From Bacteroidota bacterium (GTDB lineage Bacteria; Bacteroidota; Bacteroidia; 2-12-FULL-35-15), in the NCBI GenBank assembly GCA_947504725.1, contig CANNHN010000008.1:1-64000 (forward strand): DNA of 64,000 bases, in the 5' to 3' direction. The notes below the pieces were generated by a model. The model was not told the origin of the DNA. It searched no databases and saw only the letters and a program-made list of their open reading frames with translations. The position numbers and the translations under genes were made by a program. This document shows, piece after piece, positions 8,812-17,533 of this stretch (its first letter is position 1; every line of letters begins with the position of its first letter).

Positions 8812-9315
8812 TTATTTATCTGTTAGTTCAATTTCACTTTTTAAAAATTCAAACGTGAGTTTTTTTTCAAAAAAATGATTTATTTTTTTCTTTTGATTTA
8901 TGATTAGAGTAGCAGGTAGTGCGCCTGACCAAGCATCTGATATTTTCGGTATAAAATAATTTCCATTTACTTCATCTAGCAAAACAACTTCAGAAAATAT
9001 ATTTTTTGATTTAATAAAAGGAGCGACTTTTGTTTTGACTTCTTCTTTAAAGTCCATCGTTACCAAAAGCACTTTTATTTTTTTGTTGGCATACACTTTT
9101 GAAATACTATCAAAATCTGGCAACTCTTTTACACAAGGAGCACACCAGGTTGCCCAAAAATTTACAATATAGGTTGTGTCAGAATCATTTTTTATTCGTT
9201 TTTCTAAATCTGCAATTTTTAAAATTGGTACATTTTGAGCAATTATACTGCAACTAAAAAGAAGAAATAAAACTAGAATTTTGACCGTTTTTGTAAAGAA
9301 TAGTGGCTGTTTCAT
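8812..9315 (-). CDS. TlpA-like thiol-disulphide oxidoreductase
   Basis: 167 residues. A signal peptide (hydrophobic about 11-26, LFSCSIIAQ) could be a lipoprotein signal with C22, or a normal signal cut after the AQ. The thioredoxin domain has NFWATWCAPC (C58, C61) and a cis-Pro region ALPATLII. It is first in the operon with the SCO protein, so it is probably the periplasmic electron donor for copper-site maturation. Identity to TlpA/ResA is by motif only. Confidence 0.88.
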   Translation of the reverse strand: MKQPLFFTKTVKILVLFLLFSCSIIAQNVPILKIADLEKRIKNDSDTTYIVNFWATWCAPCVKELPDFDSISKVYANKKIKVLLVTMDFKEEVKTKVAPFIKSKNIFSEVVLLDEVNGNYFIPKISDAWSGALPATLIINQKKKINHFFEKKLTFEFLKSEIELTDK

Positions 9316-9489
9316 GAGAATCTAATAATCTGTGTCTTTAAGCAATTAAAAGGCCAAAAAAAAAGCAAAAGCCTACTGTAATTTACCTATTTCAAAGGTA
9401 TTCATTATTCTCATTGTTTATGAGTAAAATAAACGTTAATCCCGAATATTTTCATAATTTTAGCTTTTGATAAAACTAAAGTTGAAAAA

Positions 9490-9921
9490 TTGGGCACAGT
9501 TGAAGAATATGCTATAACCGCTCCTGCAATAAGTACTGCAGGTGTCTACTATTTTACTACTGATAGTGAGATTAATTATGAGGTGCGTTTCGGTCGTAGG
9601 CAAGATAATATCTTGCATGCTACAATTGTTTTTGGTGTTATAAATGATGAATTCGAAGGAGAAGAGTATACCGTAACAAATAAAGGAGAATTATACAGAG
9701 TAATGACAACCATTGTAAAAGTAGTAAAGATGTTTATGGTTGAACATCCTAAAATGGTAACCTATGAATTTACAGGTTTGGCAAAAGACTCAGAGCCAGA
9801 AGATAAATTAACATCTCGAATAAATCTTTACAAAAGATATTTACCTCATATATTTGAAAAGGGAGAATGGAAGTTCGATTATTCAAGAGGTAATACAATT
9901 TTAGTTACTCGCATAAAATAA
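9490..9921 (+). CDS. Conserved-looking protein of unknown function
   Basis: 143 residues, mixed alpha/beta, with no signal peptide, membrane segment or motif I recognise. The open frame begins after a stop at 9430-9432 and contains no ATG near its 5' end, so the start is TTG (9490) or another non-ATG codon. Coding character is good throughout: Lys/Glu/Tyr balance, no internal stops, and a strong terminator directly after the stop. TAATTTTA at 9455-9462 is one mismatch from a -7 box. Its acidic Glu/Asp clusters and phage-like size allow many possibilities; no function is proposed. Confidence 0.65.
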   Translation: MGTVEEYAITAPAISTAGVYYFTTDSEINYEVRFGRRQDNILHATIVFGVINDEFEGEEYTVTNKGELYRVMTTIVKVVKMFMVEHPKMVTYEFTGLAKDSEPEDKLTSRINLYKRYLPHIFEKGEWKFDYSRGNTILVTRIK

Positions 9922-9956
9922 AAAATCCTTCCAGAATTTACTGAAAGGATTTTTAT
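9921..9956. terminator. Bidirectional terminator
   Basis: AAAAATCCTT pairs with AAGGATTTTT around a short CAG/CTG-closed loop. T-tracts lie on both sides, between convergent genes. Confidence 0.85.
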
Positions 9957-10030
9957 TTTTTCTTCTCTGTTTCCCTGAGCCTTGTTGAATGAGTGGGTGA
10001 ATTTTCCTTCTAAAGCGGGGCGGATGAGAC

Positions 10031-11476
10031 CTATTTCTTATTCTCTTTTTCCAATCTCTCTTTCTCAAACATCTCAATCAAATTACCTAATTGCTCAACA
10101 TCGATTCGCTTTGCTTTAATGACTTTATTTTCATCTAAGAGATATATTACTGGAGTGCTGTAAATGTCGTATATCTTTTTTGTAACGGCTCGCTTGTATT
10201 GATCAGGTTGATATACATTGATAAAATCTAGATTGTGTTCTTTAATATATTTCTTCCAAGCTTTTACATTGTCCTCTGTTTCAACTGCATAAATTTGAAC
10301 TCCTTTTGGTTTCAATTTTTTATACAATTCAACCATTTTCGGCATTTCTTTTTTGCAGTGTCCGCATCCTTCATCCCAAAATAACAAAATGGTATATCTT
10401 GCTTTTACTTCATACAATGCAACTTCTTTTCCAAGTGTATCTTGCATAATAATTGCAGGTGCTTTTTTTCCTATCAATAATGGTTTTAAAATAAAAGCAC
10501 GATTTACAACTTTATATAATTGTGTAGAATCAATCCAAGGTGTTTGTTTTTTAGCATGGTAGCGATCAACTAAATGAACAAATACGGCATCCATTCCCAT
10601 AATTGCAGAGCTTTCATACGTATAGGTGATCCAGTTTACTAAGTATTTAAATACTTCTTCATTCGCACGACCTTTTTCAATTATCAAATCAGTTGAAATA
10701 TTTATTGAATCCGGTGTTTGTGGCGTTAATTTATCCAAGTATTGTTTGATTTTGTTGTTAAAAATTGGAGTGCGTAGAAGTCGGTCGTCACTGAAATCGA
10801 TGTTGTCAAAAAAATGAGATTTGTAATAACGATAGCCAAATGTACTGTCTTTTCTTCCGTTTGCTAAAATAGGAGCTTCAGGAACTGTTGGTTCTTCCAT
10901 TGCTCTAAATATTTTGGATACAAAAGTTGTAGGATGGTTTTTTATAAAATTGGTTTTATAATTTGCTACTTCTTTATCAATAATTGAAATTTTATCTGCA
11001 ACAATTTTAGCAGAATCTTTATTGTCTTTTACTTTTTTATATTGGTCACGTAATGGTTCAATTTGTTTTTGTTTGCCACCCATGAAGTTTTGATATTCAT
11101 AAAAGAATTTGTTTTCATCTGAACCTTTAACTTTCATATACTTTATGTAATCTAATGTATCTGTTTCAAGGGTGAAATTTTGTTCAGCATCCATTACAAA
11201 ATCGAAATACTTTTTATTTGGAGGAACAAATAAATATATTCCTTGGTCATACTTTTCGGTTGCAGTAAAAACTACTTCTCCTTTTGCATTAGCTTTCGCA
11301 GAATCTTTAATGTAGTTTTTGTCACCATAGTAACATGCAAGCAAGCACGTTGACCCTTCTTTTAGTCCTTTTGAAGTTATTTTGATAGTACATCCAGGAG
11401 TAGGAGGGGTTCCTGCAAATGCAGTTGAACTAATTAATAGGCAAGTAGCAAAGAGCGTTTTGAAAAAATGTTTCAT
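10031..11476 (-). CDS. DUF4369/DUF5106-type thioredoxin protein
   Basis: 481 residues, periplasmic. A signal peptide (1-21, ends AFA) is followed by a beta-rich DUF4369-like domain (about 25-125) and a helical middle of DUF5106 type (about 130-320). The C-terminal TlpA/AhpC domain has the active-site motif C371-G-H-C374 in FWDEGCGHCKKEM and a cis-Pro loop YSTPVIYLL. The domain order is typical of Bacteroidota secreted disulphide reductases of unknown substrate. It ends in a charged Lys/Glu tail. It is downstream of, and 14 bases from, a small secreted-protein gene, so the two are likely one transcript. Confidence 0.9.
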   Translation of the reverse strand: MKHFFKTLFATCLLISSTAFAGTPPTPGCTIKITSKGLKEGSTCLLACYYGDKNYIKDSAKANAKGEVVFTATEKYDQGIYLFVPPNKKYFDFVMDAEQNFTLETDTLDYIKYMKVKGSDENKFFYEYQNFMGGKQKQIEPLRDQYKKVKDNKDSAKIVADKISIIDKEVANYKTNFIKNHPTTFVSKIFRAMEEPTVPEAPILANGRKDSTFGYRYYKSHFFDNIDFSDDRLLRTPIFNNKIKQYLDKLTPQTPDSINISTDLIIEKGRANEEVFKYLVNWITYTYESSAIMGMDAVFVHLVDRYHAKKQTPWIDSTQLYKVVNRAFILKPLLIGKKAPAIIMQDTLGKEVALYEVKARYTILLFWDEGCGHCKKEMPKMVELYKKLKPKGVQIYAVETEDNVKAWKKYIKEHNLDFINVYQPDQYKRAVTKKIYDIYSTPVIYLLDENKVIKAKRIDVEQLGNLIEMFEKERLEKENKK

Positions 11477-11490
11477 AGAATTTATTCTTT

Positions 11491-12114
11491 TTATTTTTTA
11501 TTAGTTGAAATTTTAGTGATTTTTCTTTCCACAAATTCAGTTTCAGCAGATACAATTACTTGCTTTTCAGCAATTTTTACGCCACAATTGATAGGGTGGC
11601 AATAAATTGTTTTAGTAGTGCCGTCTGGTAAGTTAAAAACCATTTCGGTGCCCATAGTAAGTGGTCCTTCAAAGGTAAATGGTGTTTCAAAATATTTTTT
11701 CAAATCCACATCCCATAAATGTCTTTCTTTGCCTAAGGCCATTATGTTTAAAGGGAATAGGGCTTCAGTAATTTCTATGTAGATTAAATTGGTCGTGGGT
11801 TCATAACAAATTTCCACAATCCCATTTACTTTGGTGGTATAATCAAATTTCCCGACTGTTACTTTTACATCGGTTTCAAAATTGGCTTTGTTGGGGTGTA
11901 ATTTTATCTGAGGTTTTACTAAAGTCCAGTTATAAGTGCCTTCAATAAGCATAAATGAATAAGTAGACGTCCCTTTAATTTCTCCAATAGCAGCAAACAT
12001 TTTATTTAAAGTAGACTCTTTAAGAGCAACTATTAAATCGGCATTTTGCCCCTTTCCAAAGCTGGAACAGAAAGAAAACAAACAAATAAAAACTGTTTTT
12101 GTATGAAAGTTCAT
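11491..12114 (-). CDS. Secreted protein of unknown function
   Basis: 207 residues with a signal peptide (hydrophobic about 6-20, then GKGQ). The body has alternating beta-strands and patches that recall lipid- or ligand-binding beta-sheet proteins (DUF1439/LEA-like), but no family is recognised. Three cysteines lie in the middle and late part (EICYEPT, IYCHPINCG). It is first in a likely two-gene operon with the large thioredoxin-domain protein downstream, which may act on those cysteines; that link is inference. Confidence 0.75.
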   Translation of the reverse strand: MNFHTKTVFICLFSFCSSFGKGQNADLIVALKESTLNKMFAAIGEIKGTSTYSFMLIEGTYNWTLVKPQIKLHPNKANFETDVKVTVGKFDYTTKVNGIVEICYEPTTNLIYIEITEALFPLNIMALGKERHLWDVDLKKYFETPFTFEGPLTMGTEMVFNLPDGTTKTIYCHPINCGVKIAEKQVIVSAETEFVERKITKISTNKK

Positions 12115-12135
12115 TTTTTAATAGAAATGAGAGCC

Positions 12136-12143
12136 CAAAAATA
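12136..12143 (-). promoter_or_regulatory. Promoter -7 box for the 12114-10031 unit
   Basis: An exact TATTTTTG (TAnnTTTG) on the minus strand, 21 bases before the ATG at 12114. No convincing -33 TTG at normal spacing. Confidence 0.5.
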
Positions 12144-12316
12144 AGTATTATACCAATTACTTGGCTTAACAAATAGTCCATAGATGTTATATTCTTTGTA
12201 AAGTAATTCAAAGGACTCTACAAATGAAATATGTACGTGATTTGTATCGTAAAATATAGTATTAAGCTCATTTAAAAGCCTTTATTATAGAATTTAAAGA
12301 GTTTTAAAAATATTTT

Positions 12317-12344
12317 TTTGTTTTAAAATTTATCCTTAAATTTG
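12317..12344 (+). promoter_or_regulatory. Promoter for the T9SS cargo gene
   Basis: TTTG at 12317-12320, a 16-base spacer, and an exact TAAATTTG at 12337-12344, giving a leader of about 30 bases before the ATG. Both elements match the Bacteroidota sigma-ABfr consensus. Confidence 0.75.
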
Positions 12345-12380
12345 TATACTTTATTTATAAACCAAGTAAAATCCTAACAA

Positions 12381-13448
12381 ATGAAAAAAATTTACCTTTT
12401 ATTATCAATGTTCCTATTAACAGGAACTTTCGTAAAAGCACAAGATACATTGCTTTTCGAAGATTTCGAATTAACACGTTTTTATGATACTTTATTAATT
12501 GACTGTCAAGTTACTGGAACACCTCCACCTGCTGTTACTGGTGATATGAACTGGTACAACATGGATTCTGATGGAGATCCTGATGGTTCAGGTGGAAGTC
12601 GTCCTGATGGTTGGTTTGCACTTCAACCATTTTCTGATGTTGATGCTTACGAAACAGTATACGGTGGAACTCCTCCTGATACAAACACAGTTATTGGTTC
12701 TAACTCATGGACTTCAGGTTTAATGCCTCAATTTAACTGGCTAATCACTAGCAGTGTGAATTTAGGTTCAGCTGATACATTGTTCTGGAAATCAGCTCCA
12801 CGTCAAACTCCACGTTATTTAGATGGTTACCAAGTTCGTTTATCAACAACTACAAATGCTGATAACGTTGGAACCTTCTCAAATGTATTATTTAATGCTT
12901 CTGAAATGACAGCTTTAGGTACTGATACAACTTTTAGTACTTTTACTTTTGCTCCAACAGCAGCATCTGGTGCATTTGTTCATGGTTTAGATGGTACATA
13001 CATTGATCCTACATTGGGTGCAAATTCTCACCAAGGTCGTTTACGTACATTTTCAGCTCCATTGAATGCTTATGCTAACATGGCAGTTTATATTGCATTT
13101 TTAGGAACTTCTACTGATGATAACTTAATCTCTTTAGATGACGTTTTAATCCGTGGAACTCTTTCTACAATTGGAATCAACGAAAATGCTAACGATTTAG
13201 CTTTAAACTTATTCCCTAACCCAGCAACTGATAACGTTCAAGTTAACTATACTTTGACTGCTGAAACAACAGTTACTGTTGCTTTGTATGATGTTACTGG
13301 TAAATTAGTAGCTTCTGAGTCAAAAGGAGAACAAGCACAAGGTCGTCACTTCGCACACATCAATACTTCTAGCATAGCTAAAGGTTTCTATACTGTGAGA
13401 GTAACAACTAACTTCGGTCAAAGCACTTCTAAATTAATCGTAAGATAA
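12381..13448 (+). CDS. T9SS type A cargo protein, choice-of-anchor J-like
   Basis: 355 residues. A signal peptide (1-20, ends VKAQ) precedes an extracellular beta-sandwich of cleaved-adhesin/choice-of-anchor J type, with LLFEDFE near the start, WITS/WLITSSVNL and a Trp- and Asp-rich body. The last about 80 residues are a type A sorting domain: LNLFPNPATDNVQVNY, then YDVTGKLV, and a final STSKLIVR. It should cross the outer membrane by T9SS and be fixed to the surface, typically through A-LPS. Codons are richer in GCT/GGT/CGT than the neighbours, suggesting high expression, which agrees with the strong promoter and terminator. Confidence 0.9.
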   Translation: MKKIYLLLSMFLLTGTFVKAQDTLLFEDFELTRFYDTLLIDCQVTGTPPPAVTGDMNWYNMDSDGDPDGSGGSRPDGWFALQPFSDVDAYETVYGGTPPDTNTVIGSNSWTSGLMPQFNWLITSSVNLGSADTLFWKSAPRQTPRYLDGYQVRLSTTTNADNVGTFSNVLFNASEMTALGTDTTFSTFTFAPTAASGAFVHGLDGTYIDPTLGANSHQGRLRTFSAPLNAYANMAVYIAFLGTSTDDNLISLDDVLIRGTLSTIGINENANDLALNLFPNPATDNVQVNYTLTAETTVTVALYDVTGKLVASESKGEQAQGRHFAHINTSSIAKGFYTVRVTTNFGQSTSKLIVR

Positions 13449-13470
13449 TTTAAGAATATAAAAAAATAAA

Positions 13471-13508
13471 AATCCCGTCAAGAGCAATCTTGACGGGATT
13501 TTTTTTAT
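13471..13508. terminator. Strong bidirectional terminator with GNRA loop
   Basis: A perfect 13-base-pair stem (13471-13483 with 13488-13500), a GCAA tetraloop, a T8 tract to the right and an A-rich left side. It lies between the cargo gene and convergent prfC. Confidence 0.95.
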
Positions 13509-13517
13509 GCATTTATT

Positions 13518-13563
13518 TGTCATTTCGAGCGTCACCCTGAGCGGAGTCGAAGGGCGAGAAATC
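13518..13563. repeat. Dispersed intergenic repeat (CTGAGCGGAGTCGAAG family)
   Basis: Contains GTCATTTCGAGCG, CACCCTGAGCGGAGTCGAAG and GGCGAGAAATC. This is the intact form of a motif seen again in degenerate or inverted form near 9973, 19364, 45408, 49360 and 54760. GATTTCTCG-type ends pair with CGAGAAATC-type ends elsewhere, so it behaves like a REP element. It holds no gene. Confidence 0.75.
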
Positions 13564-13576
13564 TTTTTTTAATTGT

Positions 13577-15166
13577 CTACTCCTCCTTAAACTCAGAAAT
13601 AAAGTGAAACTTAATATCAGGATTTTTCTCCTGCGCCATCTGCAAAGCCCAAGCCGATTCTGCTAAAAACACTGGGCGTTCTTCCTTATCGGTAGCCATG
13701 TGATGTGCTTTTTCAAAGATAAATTCTTGAAGTTTCTTTTGGTCTTTACAGCTTATCCAACAAGCTTTAAATAAAGAGATGTGTTCGAAGTTACAGGAAG
13801 CTGAATATTCGCTTTTTAAACGATGTTGAATAACTTCGAACTGCAATGCACCAACGGTTCCTAAAACCTTACGATTGTCTGTTTTTTTGGTAAATAATTG
13901 TGCTACTCCTTCATCCGTCAATTGTTCCAAACCTTTATTCAATTGTTTGGTTTTCATTGGATCTGCATTCACAACATATTTAAATAGTTCGGGAGAGAAT
14001 TGAGGAATTCCTTTGAAATTCATTTTTTCACCTTCCGTTAATGTGTCTCCAATTTTAAAATTACTTGAATCATACAAGCCAATAATGTCGCCAGGAAACG
14101 CCTCATCAACAACGTTCTTGTCCTGTGCCATAAATGCAGTAGGATTGGAAAACTTCATACTGCGATTTTCACGAACATGAAAATAGTTTTTGTTGCGTTC
14201 AAATTTCCCTGAAACGATTCTAAGAAATGCAATTCTATCGCGATGCTTCGGATCTAAGTTCGCATGTATCTTAAAAACAAAACCAGTGAAATTTTTATCT
14301 TCAGGGTTTATTTCTTTCGTATCTGTAGTTCTTCCTTTTGGATGAGGTGCAATTTCAATAAAGCTATCTAGCAATTCACGCACACCAAAATTATTAACAG
14401 CACTACCAAAAAATACAGGGGAAACCATCGCTTCGGAATATTCTTCTTTGTCGAATTTCGGATAACCAGCTTCTAATAATTCAACATCACTTCTTAACGT
14501 ATTGGCATAATCTTCACCAATTATTTTATCAAGTGTGCCATCATTCAAATCTTTAATCGCAACCGAGTTCTCATCCGTTTGTTTTTCACCTGAATTAAAA
14601 AGTGTTAAGCTTTTTTCATAAAGATTATAAACACCTTTGAATGTTTTACCAATACTGATAGGCCAACTTAAAGGCCTTAAATCAATACGTAATTCTTTTT
14701 CAATTTCTTCTAACAAATCAAAAGGATCTTTTCCTTCACGATCCATTTTGTTGATGAATACGATTACGGGCGTACTGCGCATGCGACAAACTTCTAATAG
14801 TTTGCGAGTTTGAGGCTCTACACCTTTAGCACAATCGATTAGCATCACAACACTATCCACAGCTGTTAGTGTACGATACGTATCTTCAGCAAAATCTTCG
14901 TGACCAGGAGTATCCAACAAATTTATTTTAACGCCTTTGTATTCGAAACCCATTACAGAAGTAGCAACGGAGATACCACGCTGGCGCTCAATCTCCATAA
15001 AATCGGAGGTAGTATGCTTTTTAATTTTATTGGACTTAACAGCACCTGCAGTTTGAATTGCCCCACCGAAAAGCAATAGCTTCTCCGTTAATGTAGTTTT
15101 ACCTGCATCTGGATGGGCAATGATGCCAAAGGTTCTGCGTCTGTCTATTTCTTCTTTAATTGTCAT
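13577..15166 (-). CDS. prfC: Peptide chain release factor 3
   Basis: 529 residues, the usual RF3 length. It is a translational GTPase that recycles RF1/RF2 from the ribosome. The P-loop AHPDAGKTT is at about 17-25, followed by the G2 region with ERQRGISV, G3 DTPGHEDF and G4 NKMD. The RF3-specific C-terminal domains contain GTVGALQFEV. All motifs are intact. It lies downstream of rplS on the same strand but is separated by a terminator and a repeat, so it is probably independently transcribed. Confidence 0.96.
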   Translation of the reverse strand: MTIKEEIDRRRTFGIIAHPDAGKTTLTEKLLLFGGAIQTAGAVKSNKIKKHTTSDFMEIERQRGISVATSVMGFEYKGVKINLLDTPGHEDFAEDTYRTLTAVDSVVMLIDCAKGVEPQTRKLLEVCRMRSTPVIVFINKMDREGKDPFDLLEEIEKELRIDLRPLSWPISIGKTFKGVYNLYEKSLTLFNSGEKQTDENSVAIKDLNDGTLDKIIGEDYANTLRSDVELLEAGYPKFDKEEYSEAMVSPVFFGSAVNNFGVRELLDSFIEIAPHPKGRTTDTKEINPEDKNFTGFVFKIHANLDPKHRDRIAFLRIVSGKFERNKNYFHVRENRSMKFSNPTAFMAQDKNVVDEAFPGDIIGLYDSSNFKIGDTLTEGEKMNFKGIPQFSPELFKYVVNADPMKTKQLNKGLEQLTDEGVAQLFTKKTDNRKVLGTVGALQFEVIQHRLKSEYSASCNFEHISLFKACWISCKDQKKLQEFIFEKAHHMATDKEERPVFLAESAWALQMAQEKNPDIKFHFISEFKEE

Positions 15167-15173
15167 ATACTTT

Positions 15174-15192
15174 CCCTCTCCTTTGAAGAGGG
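15174..15192. repeat. Short inverted repeat of a common Bacteroidota intergenic type
   Basis: CCCTCT-CCTTTGA-AGAGGG, then GGTTAGGGTGAGG. It lies directly upstream of the prfC start codon and may be part of its 5' leader. Confidence 0.55.
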
Positions 15193-15205
15193 TTAGGGTG
15201 AGGTG

Positions 15206-15243
15206 AAATAAAAAACCCTATCCTGCAAAAGCGGGAAAGGGTT
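15206..15243 (-). terminator. rplS terminator
   Basis: Read on the minus strand, AACCCT-TTCCCGC is joined by a TTTT loop to GCAGGATAGGGTT, with one internal mismatch pair on each side. A T-rich tract follows. It sits just past the rplS stop. Confidence 0.8.
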
Positions 15244-15263
15244 CAATTGAATATTTTAAAAAA

Positions 15264-15614
15264 TTAATGCTTTTTCTCAGCGATACGAGCAGCTTTACCA
15301 GTCAATGCACGTAAGTAGAATAAACGAGCTCTACGAACAACACCTACTTTGTTAACTTCGATACTATCAATGTATGGAGAATTAACTGGGAAGATACGCT
15401 CAACACCAACACTGTTACTAATTTTACGAACCGTAAATGATTCAGTAACTCCAGAACTGTTACGTTGAATAACAACACCTTGGTATTGCTGAACACGTTC
15501 TTTTTCGCCTTCTTTAATTTTATAGTTTACAGTAATCGTATCACCTGCTTTGAAAGCTGGGTGCTTTGCTTTTACTGTCATTTGCTCTTCTGCGTATTTT
15601 AATAATAGACTCAT
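15264..15614 (-). CDS. rplS: 50S ribosomal protein L19
   Basis: 116 residues, normal size for bL19, which bridges the 30S and 50S subunits. The family segments are plain: [44 protein letters not shown] and [18 protein letters not shown]. It has its own promoter and terminator. trmD lies upstream on the same strand, as in many bacteria. Confidence 0.97.
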   Translation of the reverse strand: MSLLLKYAEEQMTVKAKHPAFKAGDTITVNYKIKEGEKERVQQYQGVVIQRNSSGVTESFTVRKISNSVGVERIFPVNSPYIDSIEVNKVGVVRRARLFYLRALTGKAARIAEKKH

Positions 15615-15664
15615 AACTCTTTGTTTTATAATGTATTAAACATATCTTCCTCTAAAAAGGATTG

Positions 15665-15672
15665 CAAATATA
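15665..15672 (-). promoter_or_regulatory. rplS promoter -7 box
   Basis: An exact TATATTTG on the minus strand, 51 bases before the rplS ATG. The roughly 45-base leader has no obvious stable hairpin. Confidence 0.6.
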
Positions 15673-15749
15673 AGATTTTTTTAGAATGGGAAAGAAAAAC
15701 AAGCGAAATTTTTGCTTTTTTCTTTAAAATCAAGGCAAAAATGGCTGTT

Positions 15750-16424
15750 TTACTTCAATAAATCTGGTCTGCGCTCTTTAGTTCGCTTCAAACTCTCTTC
15801 GTGTCGCCAATTCTCAATATTCGCAGCATGTCCTGATAGCAATACTTCTGGAACTTTTATTCCATTGTAATCGGCTGGACGAGTATAAACTGGCGGAGCT
15901 AAAAGATTGTCCTGAAAAGAATCAGTTAAAGCCGATGTTTCATCTGAAATTGCTCCAGGAATCAAACGAATAATACTGTCGCTAATTACTGCCGCTGCTA
16001 ATTCTCCTCCTGACAAAACATAGTCCCCAATCGAAATTTCCTTTGTAATAAAATGATCACGTACCCTTTGGTCAACTCCTTTATAGTGCCCACAAAGGAT
16101 AATAATATTCTTCAAAGTCGACATATGATTCGACATTTTTTGATTCAATAATTCGCCATCGGGAGAAGTATAAATAACTTCATCGTACATTCTTTCTGCT
16201 TTCAAGGCATTGATACAATTAGCAATTGGCTCAATACTCATCACCATTCCTGCGCCTCCGCCAAAGGCATAATCGTCCACACTTTTTTGTTTGTGGGTAG
16301 AGTAATCGCGGAGGTTAATTAAATTCACTTCCACCAATCCTTTGTCGATAGCTCGTTTTAAGATGCTATGGTCGAAAGGGCTTCGTAATAATTCTGGTAA
16401 AACAGTGATAATGTCGATACGCAT
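15750..16424 (-). CDS. trmD: tRNA (guanine(37)-N1)-methyltransferase
   Basis: 224 residues, the usual TrmD length. It uses S-adenosylmethionine to methylate G37 next to the anticodon and prevents frameshifting. SPOUT-class knot signatures are visible: [27 protein letters not shown], and [14 protein letters not shown] with IPGAI. It is followed by rplS on the same strand. A -7 box lies only 5 bases before the ATG, so its mRNA may be leaderless. Confidence 0.96.
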   Translation of the reverse strand: MRIDIITVLPELLRSPFDHSILKRAIDKGLVEVNLINLRDYSTHKQKSVDDYAFGGGAGMVMSIEPIANCINALKAERMYDEVIYTSPDGELLNQKMSNHMSTLKNIIILCGHYKGVDQRVRDHFITKEISIGDYVLSGGELAAAVISDSIIRLIPGAISDETSALTDSFQDNLLAPPVYTRPADYNGIKVPEVLLSGHAANIENWRHEESLKRTKERRPDLLK

Positions 16425-16428
16425 GCTG

Positions 16429-16436
16429 CAAATGTA
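16429..16436 (-). promoter_or_regulatory. trmD promoter -7 box, possibly leaderless
   Basis: An exact TACATTTG on the minus strand ends 5 bases before the trmD ATG. Transcription would therefore start at or next to the A of the start codon. Confidence 0.5.
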
Positions 16437-16472
16437 AGAATAATGTATAAGATTTTTGTTGTGATGAATCCG

Positions 16473-16502
16473 TTGGCAGTAAAATTTAAAACTTTATATT
16501 TG
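16473..16502 (+). promoter_or_regulatory. bio operon promoter
   Basis: TTG at 16473-16475, a 19-base spacer, and an exact TATATTTG at 16495-16502. Both elements and the spacing fit the Bacteroidota consensus. Transcription should start near 16508, which excludes the GTG at 16502 as the bioB start. Confidence 0.8.
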
Positions 16503-16522
16503 TGATTATTAAATTGGAATCT

Positions 16523-17533
16523 ATGACCGCAATCAAACATAACTGGACCGTTGAAGAAATACTGGATATATACAATATGCCATTATTGGATTTAGTGTAT
16601 AAAGCACAAACCGTGCACCGTGAGTTTAACGATGCTAGTGAAGTGCAAGTAAGTTCATTACTTTCAATCAAAACAGGCGGTTGTGCAGAAGATTGCAGTT
16701 ACTGTCCGCAAGCTGCTCGCTACAATACAGGTATAGAAGTTCATAAATTAATGACCGTTAATGAAGTAAGTGAAGCAGCTGATAAAGCAAAAGAAGGTGG
16801 AGCATCTCGTTTATGTATGGGTGCTGCTTGGCGCGAAGTACGTGATAACCGTGATTTTGATAGAGTGTTGGAGATGGTGAAAACGGTAAATGAAAAAGGA
16901 TTAGAAGTTTGTTGCACACTTGGAATGTTAACAGAAAATCAAGCTCAAAAGCTCGCTGATGCAGGTTTATATGCATACAATCACAATTTAGATACATCCG
17001 AAGAAAGCTATAAAAAAATTATTACTACTCGTACTTACGATGATCGTTTAGATACAATCAAGAATGTTCGTAAAGCAAAAGTATCTGTTTGTTCGGGCGG
17101 AATCATTGGATTAGGAGAAACAACAGAAGACAGAGTGAAGATGTTAAAAACATTATCATCTATGGAAGTGCATCCAGAATCAGTACCTATCAATGCATTG
17201 GTTCCAGTTGCGGGTACACCATTAGAAGATCAACCTTTGGTTCCAATCTGGGATATGGTTCGTATGATTGCAACAACAAGGATTGTAATTCCTAAAACAG
17301 TAGTGCGTTTATCAGCAGGTAGGACACAGATGAGTTTGGAAGGACAAGCATTGTGTTTTATGGCTGGAGCAAATTCTATTTTCGCTGGAGATAAATTATT
17401 AACCACTCCAAATCCAGATTTCAATACAGATATGGAAATGTTTAAATTGTTTGGATTAACTCCTCGTAAAGCATTTAAAGGAACAACACAACCGGTATCA
17501 AAAATAAAAGCAGAGAAAGTTGAGTCGCTCTAA
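16523..17533 (+). CDS. bioB: Biotin synthase
   Basis: 336 residues from the ATG. An in-frame GTG 21 bases upstream overlaps the -7 box and should not be transcribed. Radical-SAM enzyme that inserts sulphur into dethiobiotin. The [4Fe-4S] motif is C54-AED-C58-SY-C61, with further family segments [18 protein letters not shown] and RLSAGR. It is first gene of bioB-F-D-A, with its end overlapping bioF by 14 bases. Full length for the family. Confidence 0.96.
   Translation: MTAIKHNWTVEEILDIYNMPLLDLVYKAQTVHREFNDASEVQVSSLLSIKTGGCAEDCSYCPQAARYNTGIEVHKLMTVNEVSEAADKAKEGGASRLCMGAAWREVRDNRDFDRVLEMVKTVNEKGLEVCCTLGMLTENQAQKLADAGLYAYNHNLDTSEESYKKIITTRTYDDRLDTIKNVRKAKVSVCSGGIIGLGETTEDRVKMLKTLSSMEVHPESVPINALVPVAGTPLEDQPLVPIWDMVRMIATTRIVIPKTVVRLSAGRTQMSLEGQALCFMAGANSIFAGDKLLTTPNPDFNTDMEMFKLFGLTPRKAFKGTTQPVSKIKAEKVESL

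Noticed and set aside
16502-16522. GTG start for bioB
   Set aside because: The codon lies at the end of the -7 box and should not be part of the transcript.
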